Source of the DNA: WHSM01 sp036375165
GTDB lineage: Bacteria; Actinomycetota; Actinomycetes; Mycobacteriales; Micromonosporaceae
Direction of reading: 5' to 3'
Length of the DNA: 15,109 nt
Assembly: GCA_036375165.1 (NCBI GenBank)
Contig: DASUSI010000100.1
Coordinates: forward strand, 1-15,109
In this document: positions 1 through 6,676 of the stretch, piece by piece
How the letters are laid out: each line of letters begins with the position of its first letter
Numbering within the stretch: the first letter of the stretch is position 1
Notes under the pieces: model-generated
What the model saw: the letters and a program-made list of their open reading frames with translations, nothing else
Databases searched by the model: none
What the model was told of the DNA's origin: nothing
Program-made: the position numbers and the translations under genes

Positions 1-546
1 GGTGTTGAGGTTCCATACCCGCACGGTGTGGTCTGAGGAGCCGGTGACGGCGATGGGTTGGTCGTTGGGGAGGACCAGTGCCGCAACGGCCCGCACGGTG
101 CCGGTGTGGCGGCCCAGGATCTCGCCGGTGCCGGTCTGCCACCAACCCCATCGGGGCTCCCACACTCCTGGGATACGTGCGGCAGCAACGGGTGTTTGCT
201 CTGCGTATGCCCACACCGACAGCGCACTGGCATTACCGGCCGGCGATTCCCAGCTCCAGGTATGCGCCGCCCTCCGCCATACCCGGAGTAGAGATCCAGC
301 GTCACCCGCCGAAGCGTCCCCGGCGGTCAACGCCCGCAACCGGCCCGCATCGACGAATGGCAAGAAGTCGGCTGTCAGGATCCGCTCGTCGAGCACCCCA
401 CCGGCGGCGGCATGCTCTACCAGATGCCGCCGCACATATGCGGGGGGAAGCGTTGGCCGGCCTGCCATACGCCCCGGCTCGATCAGCCGAGTCAACTCAC
501 CGGTGATCCGGGCCTCCACCTCGGCGATCTCGTCATGTGACTCCAC
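1..546 (-). CDS. WD40-repeat protein, N-terminally truncated; C-terminus runs off the window
   Basis: Read on the minus strand, an open frame continues from a stop at 603-601 down to base 1. From the GTG at 546 it gives 182 residues before the edge. Residues about 144-182 form a typical WD40 blade: a GRHTGTVRAV start, then ITGSSD-like VTGSSDHTVRVWNL with the terminal Trp-Asn. Residues about 30-75 (PAYVRRHLVEHAAAGGVLDE, then a FLPFVDAGRLRAL block) match the linker that in large actinobacterial NACHT/AAA-WD40 proteins follows the NTPase domain. That NTPase domain is absent: no minus frame upstream of 603 encodes one. The real start is unsure (GTG 546 or TTG 594), and neither has a good ribosome binding site. 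The best reading is a 5'-truncated remnant of a NACHT-WD40 gene. A genuine short WD40 protein is possible. WD40 blades act as protein-interaction scaffolds. Confidence 0.6.
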   Translation of the reverse strand, partial: MESHDEIAEVEARITGELTRLIEPGRMAGRPTLPPAYVRRHLVEHAAAGGVLDERILTADFLPFVDAGRLRALTAGDASAGDAGSLLRVWRRAAHTWSWESPAGNASALSVWAYAEQTPVAAARIPGVWEPRWGWWQTGTGEILGRHTGTVRAVAALVLPNDQPIAVTGSSDHTVRVWNLNT

Positions 547-611
547 TCGATCTTGGCCACTGAAACGTGCACCAGACCCCTCAGGCGCAGACAACCGGCA
601 TCACCTCAGAA

Positions 612-715
612 GCGCAACGAGTCGACTGCATACCGTCATCCTTGCGGATTCGGTCAACGCTCGTGAAGCGACCATGCCGCATCGCCCACGAGCAGTCCAG
701 ATAGGAGTCACCGAC
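612..715 (+). repeat. Diverged direct repeat, left copy
   Basis: This copy begins GCGCAACGAG(T)CGACTGCATACC and ends AGGAGTCACCGAC. The same landmarks occur in the same order and orientation at 3096-3187. The first about 39 bases differ at only two or three positions. The middle differs by about 12 bp of insertion or deletion. The last part (GCATC, AGCAGTCCA, AGGAGTCACCGAC) is again nearly identical. This copy lies just upstream of the truncated 5' end of the WD40 gene. No coding function is evident. The AGGAG near its right end resembles a ribosome binding site that no longer has a start codon behind it. Confidence 0.7.
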
Positions 716-1022
716 ACGACATCCCGCCACTCGCTGGCGACGGGAAGGCGATGCCTGGTCCTAAGTCAGGCGACGCTCGGCTGCGACGTCAGATCGGCCC
801 TGCGGTCCGGTTTCGGTGGAGTGGTGGCCCTGCTCAGCCACGGGACAACAGGCGAGTGGCACCACTTGGGCCGACCGTCGTATCTCGCCGGCTCACAGCG
901 ACAGCGTCGCCCCGGACTGTGGAAACCTAAGTACCGAGGTCGTCGACCTAGCCAGAGCCGAACTCACCGGGGCGTGCCCGTACGGAACCGATGTCGGCTG
1001 TGGTCTGCGCTGGATTGGCCTC

Positions 1023-1028
1023 TAGCCT
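1023..1028 (+). promoter_or_regulatory. Probable -10 box of a leaderless promoter
   Basis: TAGCCT fits the actinobacterial TANNNT -10 pattern and is separated by 6 bases from the GTG start at 1035, with no Shine-Dalgarno sequence. This is the usual spacing of a leaderless transcript whose first base is the start codon. No clear -35 box is visible. It supports the GTG at 1035 as the original start of the DUF3800-like gene. Confidence 0.4.
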
Positions 1029-1034
1029 GTCGTC

Positions 1035-1796
1035 GTGCTGCTGAGCCACGTCGATGAAAGCTACACAGCGGACCACTACTACATGGCCGCCCTGCTTACC
1101 CCTGACAGTGAAGCCCTGCCACTAGCCAGGGCGCTCGAGGAGGTGGGTGGAGAAGGCAGCGTGCGCCTACCGAGTCGAGCCCTCGGCGGAGTTGCATGGG
1201 CAGGAGCTGTTCCGGGGGTCAGGAGACTGGGCTCCGATGGCCATATGACCCGTGCCCGGATCGGGGTCTTCAACGCCGCGTTCGAGGCTCTGGCGCGACA
1301 CAACGTGGCGATCATCATTCGAGGAGTTGACATCAGGCGGCAGGTCAGCCGGTACGCGAACCCACGACCGCCGTACGTGGTCACGCTTGAACACCTGCTG
1401 GAGCGCATCCACGACCACACCCGAGACCGGGACGAGTACAGCCTCGTGATCGCGGGGCCCAAGGCGGTTGGATCCGATGGCGCTGTCGCACAACGTCCTC
1501 TCGGAATGATCACCACCGTATACATAGAGTCACTGCGTCCCGCGCTGGGATCTGTCCAGACCGGCGTTGGCTTCCTCGTACTGTGGGCATCAAGGTTCAG
1601 TCCACCAGGTCTCCCGGCATGCGATGGCTGTGGGTCGGTGTCCTATGATTTGGGCAGATACCACCCGGCTCCGTCGAGGGCCGGGTTTCTCTTTGCCTAC
1701 ATCGATCGGTCAGCCAGCCTTGGGTCATGGCTACGTCACCTCACAGCCCGCCCGGTCTGGCGAAGATCACGATGCGGGTCTTGGCGGCTCCAATAG
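1035..1796 (+). pseudogene. DUF3800-family protein, probably decayed by frameshifts
   Basis: The frame starting at GTG 1035 begins LLSHVDESYTADHYYMAAL, matching the N-terminal D-E-S acidic motif of DUF3800 proteins, a family with an RNase H-like fold often found near mobile elements and defence genes. Residues about 73-140 (TRARIGVFNAAFEAL, then NVAIIIRGVDIRR, then DEYSLVIA) also fit the family. Between them, at about 1159-1246, the frame reads unlike protein. The next frame over reads AELHGQELFRGSGDWAPMA there, which is the expected E-L-H-G element. Two compensating frame changes are therefore likely, near 1140-1160 and 1240-1250. Beyond about 1462 the C-terminus is again poorly conserved, with family-like fragments split between frames (RNDHH near 1502; FSPPGLPACD near 1600). 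An open frame of 253 codons remains, but the family's conserved core is broken. Sequencing error is an alternative explanation. Confidence 0.6.
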
Positions 1797-1848
1797 AAAC
1801 TGACTCCTGTGTGGAGGCAGTGACGTCGTAGCTCTGCGGTTACACAAA

Positions 1849-1872
1849 AACGACCCCCTTGCGGGGGTCGTT
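1849..1872 (-). terminator. Rho-independent terminator hairpin, U-tract on the minus strand
   Basis: AACGACCCCC (1849-1858) pairs perfectly with GGGGGTCGTT (1863-1872) around a four-base loop. On the minus strand the stem runs into TTTTTGTGT, giving a classical intrinsic terminator. On the plus strand there is no T-run after the stem, but the hairpin could still stop transcription coming from the decayed gene at 1035-1796. No complete minus-strand gene is seen to its right to account for its orientation. Confidence 0.75.
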
Positions 1873-2211
1873 CCAGCCGGCCGTACCGGCATCGTGCGAG
1901 TCCAGTGTATGGACCACTCCGCCGATAGGGTTGCCATGTCTGAAGTCGCCGCGCCGACGCTGATGGGCTCGGCCCTGAAGGTCAGGACCTATGCGGCTTG
2001 AGTCGAATGCAGACACGCTTTCCTACGTCCTCACGGCAACAACGCGGCCTGGCGTCCTGCGTCCGGTGCTCGGGCCATCCGCTGGTCACGACGGCCATGG
2101 TACGAGCGCTTCGGCCATTGATCGCGGACAGCGTTCGCGGGCACAGTCCTCTGGGACCGCGATGGACGGTGGGGCTACGACACCCCGGTTCGTACAAACG
2201 TTCGATGGCTG

Positions 2212-2217
2212 TACGCT
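2212..2217 (+). promoter_or_regulatory. Probable -10 box of a leaderless promoter for the DUF2461 gene
   Basis: TACGCT matches TANNNT and lies 6 bases before the ATG at 2224. There is no Shine-Dalgarno sequence, so the message is probably leaderless. A weak -35 candidate, TTCGTA, lies at 2189-2194 with 17-base spacing. Confidence 0.45.
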
Positions 2218-2223
2218 GCGCGT

Positions 2224-2877
2224 ATGGCGTTTCGAGGCTGGCCCCCGGAGGCGTACGAGTTCTATCTGGGGCTTGAGGCCGACAACTCGAAGACCTACTG
2301 GGAGCTGCACAAGGCGGTGTATGAGGAGGCCGTGCGGCACCCGATGCTGGAGTTGCTGGACGAGTTGGCGGGCGAGTTCGGCGAGGGCAGGATCTTCCGG
2401 CCGTACCGGGACATGCGGTTCAGTCGTGACAAGTCACCGTACAAGACGGCGATCGGAGCGACCCTGATCGACGGTGGATACGTGCAGTTCTCCACTCAGG
2501 GGCTCGCCGCCGCGTGCGGGATCTACCAGATGGCGCCCGATCAGCTCGACCGCTACCGCGCTGCCGTCGCCGACGACACAACGGGCGCCGAGCTGGCTCG
2601 GCTGGTCGCGACGCTCCGTGCTCAGGGCATCGAGGTGGCCGCTCACGAATCACTCAAGACGGCACCCCGTGGCTACTCGACGGACCATCCTCGCATCGCC
2701 TTGCTGCGCCACAAGGGTCTCGTCACGTGGCGGCAGTGGGCTCCGGGTGCCTGGCTCAGCACGCCGTCAGCGAAGGACCGGGTGGTCGAGTTTCTGCGCG
2801 CGTCCCGGCCGATGCGTGGCTGGCTCGACAGCCACGTCGGGCCTTCGGCTGTTCCTGCCGGCGACCGCCGTCGCTGA
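2224..2877 (+). CDS. DUF2461-family protein
   Basis: The 217-residue product is full length for DUF2461 (TIGR02453), a widespread bacterial family without an assigned reaction. Family features are present: FRGWPPEAYEFYLGLEADNSK at the N-terminus with the N-x-K/T-Y-W element, then RIFRPYRDMRFSRDKSPYKT at residues 56-75. The middle region carries the GIYQM and YSTDHPRIALLRHKGLV segments usual in the family. It is probably a soluble cytoplasmic protein, as no signal peptide or membrane segment is seen. The start is chosen because it is the first in-frame ATG, sits behind a leaderless-type -10 box, and gives the expected N-terminus. It stands alone with no operon partner. The last about 12 residues are unlike the rest. 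Confidence 0.85.
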   Translation: MAFRGWPPEAYEFYLGLEADNSKTYWELHKAVYEEAVRHPMLELLDELAGEFGEGRIFRPYRDMRFSRDKSPYKTAIGATLIDGGYVQFSTQGLAAACGIYQMAPDQLDRYRAAVADDTTGAELARLVATLRAQGIEVAAHESLKTAPRGYSTDHPRIALLRHKGLVTWRQWAPGAWLSTPSAKDRVVEFLRASRPMRGWLDSHVGPSAVPAGDRRR

Positions 2878-3095
2878 CCCGCAATCCGCCGGAGGATTGG
2901 GTGGCACCGACCCGACTCTTGCTGATCTCGGCCAACCGCGAGAAGCGGAAGACGATGCGTCGCTCCAGGTCTTCCAGGCTGCTCATGCGTGATCCCCTGT
3001 CTGCCGCAGGACGCCGCGCCGGTGAGCGTCGGCGAGGAACGGCAGCACTTGCCACGGCAGCCGGCGTCGGCCGCACAACCCGTATCACCCAAAGA

Positions 3096-3187
3096 GCGCA
3101 ACGAGCCGACTGCATACCGTCATCCATGCGGATTCCGCAAACAACAGTGCGCATCACACGCCAGCAGTCCACACAGGAGTCACCGAC
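3096..3187 (+). repeat. Diverged direct repeat, right copy
   Basis: Second copy of the repeat seen at 612-715, same orientation: GCGCAACGAGCCGACTGCAT at the start and AGGAGTCACCGAC at the end. It is about 12 bp shorter in the middle. It contains a perfect palindrome (3127-3139) that is damaged in the left copy, suggesting this copy is nearer the ancestral form. Confidence 0.7.
3127..3139. repeat. Perfect palindrome inside the right repeat copy
   Basis: TGCGGA-T-TCCGCA, six-base arms around one base, is typical in size for a dimeric repressor site. The matching place in the left copy (643-655) reads TGCGGATTCGGTC and has lost the right arm. The protein that would bind is unknown. Confidence 0.4.
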
Positions 3188-3200
3188 CAGACACCTGCGA

Positions 3201-3228
3201 GGGTGGTTGCCACCCCTGGCGGCCAGGG
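3201..3228 (-). terminator. Tandem GC-rich hairpins after the oxidase gene
   Basis: GGGTGG/CCACCC (3201-3206 with 3210-3215, loop TTG) overlaps a second stem CCCTGG/CCAGGG (3214-3219 with 3223-3228, loop CGG). They lie 12-39 bp beyond the stop of the minus-strand oxidase gene, where the operon terminator would be expected. There is no U-tract, so the call rests on position and stem strength. Confidence 0.4.
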
Positions 3229-3239
3229 CACGCTCGGTG

Positions 3240-4673
3240 CTAAGCCCCTGTGCCGGCTGACCCAACACCGGTCAGTGGGACCGCTTGGGGGGAGCGGAAC
3301 AGGGCGGTGGGGTCGTACTTCGCTTTGACCTCGATGAGTCGTTCCAGGTTGTCGCCGTGGTACGCCCGCGCCCAGGCTGGTAGGTCGAGGTCCGGATAGT
3401 TGACGTACGCGCCGCCGGAGCCGTACGGGCGGACCGTACTCCACGATCCGGTGACCCACTGCCGGGCCGTCCATCGGGCCTGGTCGCTGGCACGGGCGCC
3501 GACCTGCACCGTGTGCCGCAGCAGGAACCGCGCCCCACGGTGTGGAAACGCCGTCGCCTGCGGTGAGATCCGGGCAAACGCGCCGCCCCACGGCACGAAC
3601 TCCAGTTCCCGGATCTGCCCGGCAACCCGGCGCGACCCGAACCACGTCACCAGATCAGCCACGGCCCGCGCCGGCAGCGGCCGGTCGAGGAACTGGGAAC
3701 GGACCACCCGCAACCCCGGCCGCGCATCCGGCGCCATTGGCGAAGGCTCCCAGTCCGGGTCGACGTGATGCCTCGCGGCATCCCGACCGGACATCGCGGC
3801 GAGGTTCACCGCCAGCGGCGCCGCGCCGACCCGCGTCACGAATTGCTGCAACAACGCCTCGGTGCTGCCACGATCCGCCACCGCCACCCCGAACACCACC
3901 AGCATGGGCGGTGCCGCCGGATCGTCGCCGGCCACCACGGCGAGTTCCGCGTTCAGCTCGCGGTCCAGGTCCGGAGCCCAGTACTGCCAGGCGTCCACCA
4001 CGGCTGCCGCGTCCCGGTGTCCGAAGTGCAGCTCGAACCGCATCGCCGGCACCACCGGACGGGTACGGAACACCAGCGAGGTCACCGCACCGAAGGTGCC
4101 GCCACCGGCACCGCGCAGCGCCCAGTACAGGTCCGGTTCCTGGTCCGCGTCCGCCCAGACCACGCGCCCGTCAGCCAGTACGACCTGCGCCGCCACCAGG
4201 TGGTCACAGCCCAGCCCGTACAACCGACTGAAGACCCCGAACCCGCCGCCCAGCGCGGCCCCGGTCACCCCGACTGAGCGGGACCAGCCGCACGGCACCA
4301 TGCGGTCCTCGGCCGCGAGCCGATCGGTGAGCTGGCCGACCCGTACTCCGGGCTCCACAGTGACCAGATCACCGTCAACCGTGACGGAACACATACCGCC
4401 GAGGTCGATCAGCAGGCCGTCCGTTGAGGAGTGTTCCGCGAAGCTGTGCCCGCCGCTGCGCAACGCGAACCGCAACCCACAAGACCGGACGAACCCGATC
4501 GCCGCCACCACGTCCTCAACCCCGGCGCACCGCACCACCGCCTGCGGCAACACTTCGCGCGACGTACCGATGACGGGTTTCCGTACCGCCGAATACCCGG
4601 GGTCGCCAGGGACCAGCAACTCGCCACGCAGTCGTCCCGCCAGCCGGTTCACTGTGGTTGCGGCTGTCGCCAC
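3240..4673 (-). CDS. FAD-dependent oxidoreductase, berberine-bridge (BBE) type; candidate lanthipeptide tailoring enzyme
   Basis: The 477-residue protein has the two parts of the BBE-like flavin oxidase family. An FAD-binding PCMH domain lies at about residues 35-205. A C-terminal BBE segment lies at about 422-465 (YVNYPDLD, then LERLIEVKAKYDPTALF). RSGGHSF at 73-79 carries the His (H76) that normally bonds covalently to the FAD 8-alpha carbon. VGVTGAALGGGFG is the second flavin motif. The Cys that gives bicovalent FAD in many BBE enzymes is replaced by Ser131, so a single His link is expected. No signal peptide is seen, so it probably acts in the cytoplasm. The start is GTG 4673, with GGGAG six bases upstream, overlapping the ABC transporter gene by 25 nt, which indicates translational coupling. 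As last gene of the lanthipeptide operon it probably oxidises the peptide. The substrate and reaction are not known. Confidence 0.85.
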   Translation of the reverse strand: MATAATTVNRLAGRLRGELLVPGDPGYSAVRKPVIGTSREVLPQAVVRCAGVEDVVAAIGFVRSCGLRFALRSGGHSFAEHSSTDGLLIDLGGMCSVTVDGDLVTVEPGVRVGQLTDRLAAEDRMVPCGWSRSVGVTGAALGGGFGVFSRLYGLGCDHLVAAQVVLADGRVVWADADQEPDLYWALRGAGGGTFGAVTSLVFRTRPVVPAMRFELHFGHRDAAAVVDAWQYWAPDLDRELNAELAVVAGDDPAAPPMLVVFGVAVADRGSTEALLQQFVTRVGAAPLAVNLAAMSGRDAARHHVDPDWEPSPMAPDARPGLRVVRSQFLDRPLPARAVADLVTWFGSRRVAGQIRELEFVPWGGAFARISPQATAFPHRGARFLLRHTVQVGARASDQARWTARQWVTGSWSTVRPYGSGGAYVNYPDLDLPAWARAYHGDNLERLIEVKAKYDPTALFRSPQAVPLTGVGSAGTGA

Positions 4674-6676
4674 GGCTGCTCCCGAAGTTCTGACTGGTCA
4701 GGGTCAAGAGGGTCGAGGTCGGCATCGACACCAGGCTCGTCGGAGTGGTCGGCGGCGTACATCCGGGCCTGCAACTCATACATCTGCGCGTACCGGCCGC
4801 CGGTCGCGAGCAGTTCCCGATGGCTGCCCTGCTCCGCCACCCGACCCTCGTGCAGCAGGTAGATCCGGTCCGCGTTGCGCACGCTCGCCAGCCGGTGGGT
4901 GATCAGGACGACGGTACGGTCCCGCGCCAGCCGCCGCAGCGACTCGTATACCGCATGCTCCGCGCGGGCGTCCAACGGCGCGGTGGGCTCGTCCCAGATC
5001 AGCAGCGGCCCGGCGCGGAACAGGCCACGCGCCACCGCGAGCCGCTGCCACTGACCCCCGGACAGGTCCTGGCCGTCCCGGAAGTACTTCGACAGCAGGG
5101 TCTTCCAGCCGTACGGCAGGCCTGCCACCACCTGGTCCGCACCCGACTGCCCGGCGGCCTGGTGCAGCGCCGCATCGTCCGGGTCGACCCGGTCATGCCG
5201 ACCCACCCGTACGTTGAGCCGTGCGTCGTTCGGCCAGCGGACCGGATTCTGGAGCACCATCATCACCCGGCCCGCGACGCTGTCCGGGTCCAGTTCGGCC
5301 AGGTCGGTCCCGTCCCAGGTGACCCGGCCGCCGGTAGGCCGGTAGAGACCTGCGAGAAGCTTCGCCAGCGTGGTCTTGCCGGACCCGTTCTCGCCCACCA
5401 GCGCTATGGTCTCGCCGGCCCGGAGGGTCAGGTCGACATCCCGCAGCGCCGCGACGCCGTCCGGGCTGCCCGGATAGCTGAACGTCACGCCGTGCAGCGA
5501 AATCCGACCTGGCGAGCGCGGTGCCGGCCGCCCGTTCCGGACCCGCCGCCGGGTCTGTGCATCGGCCAGAAACGCCTGGTAGTCGGCGACGTACATGCCC
5601 TGTTCGAACAGCAGATTGCTGGTCCGTACCAGTCGGCCGAGCGCCCCGGCAGCCGAGCGGATCGCGATCACGGCGGTGCCGGCGACGGCCAGCGGAATCC
5701 ACCCGGCCTGCAACAGCAGTCCGAGTGCCACGAACGCCACGCCGAGCGACACCCCGCCCAGCGCCCGACCGAACGCGTTGGTGTGCGTCTGCGCGGTCTG
5801 CAGCCGGATCTCCTCATCCCGCAGCGGGTCGGCCACCTGCCGGAATCCCGCCAGCACGAACGGCTCCGCCTGGCAGGCCCGGATCTCGGGCGCCGGCTCC
5901 CGGTCGGTGGCCAGGTCGGTCATCATCCTGGCCCGGCGGAACAGGGTCACGGTCCGGGTCATGCTGGCGTACCCCAGCCTCGCGGAACGCAGTGAAGCCC
6001 ACGCCTCCGGAAGCAGACAGACCACGAGCACCGGTAGCAGCAGCGGGTGCAACACCAACAGCGCGGCCCCCGCTGCCGCTGCCGCGAGCGCCGCGCTGAC
6101 CACCTCGATCAGGCTGCCGATCGCGCGTTCCAGATAGAACAGTCCCCGGTCCCGGGCCCGGTGCATCCGGTCGTAGAAGCCGGGATCGTCGAGTGCGGAC
6201 AGTTCCACCCGCAATCCCGCTTCCAGCAGGTGTTCCTCGGCGATCCGGCGCACGGTCGGCGCGAGCCGGGCCTGGGTGAGCGCCACTCCGGTGTCCAGCG
6301 CCCCACGCGCCGTGTACGCGGCTGCCACGAGCAGCAGCGCCGGAAGCGCGGCGGACAGCCGTTGCGGCGTCGGTCCGGCGGTCAGCACCCCTTCCAGGAC
6401 TCCGGTGGTCGCCAGCAGACCCCAGGTGGCGGCGACCCCCGCCGCGACCTGCAACACCAGGATGGTCGCCACGGACCGGGGGGCTGCCCGCCACAGCAGC
6501 CGCAGCACGGTGCCGCTGATCGCCGGGACCCGTGTCAGCACCCGCCAGGTGCCCACGGCCTCGCCTTCGGCGGGGTCGAGTTGCCAGTACGCCGTGTTCA
6601 GCTCCGCAAGTGCCGGCTCCTCACCGGGAGGGTCCGCCTCGTCGGCACCGGCTGCGGTCCGGTCCGGACCGTTCAT
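4649..6676 (-). CDS. ABC transporter, fused permease and ATPase; probable lanthipeptide exporter
   Basis: The 675-residue protein is a half-transporter of the type I exporter kind. Its membrane domain spans about residues 60-345, with hydrophobic stretches near 70-95, 108-122, 190-225 and 308-340. Its ATPase domain spans about 390-635. Motifs are complete: Walker A GENGSGKT (428-435), Q-loop Gln476, signature LSGGQ (538-542), Walker B LLIWDE (558-563) and H-loop His594. It should work as a homodimer in the cytoplasmic membrane. There is no N-terminal C39 peptidase domain, so unlike most LanT proteins it cannot cut the leader. ATG 6676 overlaps the LanM stop as ATGA, with a strong GGGGGAGG ribosome site at 6694-6687 inside the LanM 3' end. 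Longer upstream starts are rejected because they read through LanM. The C-terminal 35 residues are acidic and Gln/Pro rich. Export, immunity or both are plausible roles. Confidence 0.9.
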   Translation of the reverse strand: MNGPDRTAAGADEADPPGEEPALAELNTAYWQLDPAEGEAVGTWRVLTRVPAISGTVLRLLWRAAPRSVATILVLQVAAGVAATWGLLATTGVLEGVLTAGPTPQRLSAALPALLLVAAAYTARGALDTGVALTQARLAPTVRRIAEEHLLEAGLRVELSALDDPGFYDRMHRARDRGLFYLERAIGSLIEVVSAALAAAAAGAALLVLHPLLLPVLVVCLLPEAWASLRSARLGYASMTRTVTLFRRARMMTDLATDREPAPEIRACQAEPFVLAGFRQVADPLRDEEIRLQTAQTHTNAFGRALGGVSLGVAFVALGLLLQAGWIPLAVAGTAVIAIRSAAGALGRLVRTSNLLFEQGMYVADYQAFLADAQTRRRVRNGRPAPRSPGRISLHGVTFSYPGSPDGVAALRDVDLTLRAGETIALVGENGSGKTTLAKLLAGLYRPTGGRVTWDGTDLAELDPDSVAGRVMMVLQNPVRWPNDARLNVRVGRHDRVDPDDAALHQAAGQSGADQVVAGLPYGWKTLLSKYFRDGQDLSGGQWQRLAVARGLFRAGPLLIWDEPTAPLDARAEHAVYESLRRLARDRTVVLITHRLASVRNADRIYLLHEGRVAEQGSHRELLATGGRYAQMYELQARMYAADHSDEPGVDADLDPLDPDQSELREQPWRQPQPQ

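Larger units (their letters stand above)
547..1034. other. Intergenic stretch between WD40 remnant and DUF3800-like gene
   Basis: No convincing gene is seen on either strand. The stretch contains the left copy of a dispersed direct repeat (612-715) and, at its right end, a probable promoter for the gene starting at 1035. The long open frames crossing it are the antisense of the WD40 frame or have composition unlike a protein. Confidence 0.5.
1797..2223. other. Intergenic stretch with a terminator and no clear gene
   Basis: The stretch holds a strong hairpin (1849-1872) and, at its right end, the promoter of the DUF2461 gene. A 21-residue frame starts at ATG 1936 (MSEVAAPTLMGSALKVRTYA) and ends at TGA 1999-2001. 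It could be the cut-off head of a lost gene but matches nothing I recognise. Nothing else is supported. Confidence 0.45.
2878..3239. other. Intergenic stretch with repeat copy and hairpins
   Basis: No supported gene. It holds the right copy of the dispersed repeat (3096-3187), a 13-bp palindrome inside it, and two hairpins at 3201-3228 just past the end of the minus-strand oxidase gene. A minus frame from ATG 2986 (MSSLEDLERRIVFRFSRL) has a possible ribosome binding site (AGGGGA) but continues into the DUF2461 gene as an antisense frame, so it is not called. Confidence 0.45.

Noticed and set aside
2..1057. 351-residue plus-strand frame at the left edge
   Set aside because: It is antisense to the WD40 frame over 1-546, and its composition beyond that is not protein-like. 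The WD40 blade on the minus strand is clear.
2756..2986. Small minus-strand gene starting MSSLEDLERRIVF with AGGGGA upstream
   Set aside because: Only the first about 35 residues look protein-like and the rest is the antisense of the DUF2461 gene. A remnant is possible but not supported.
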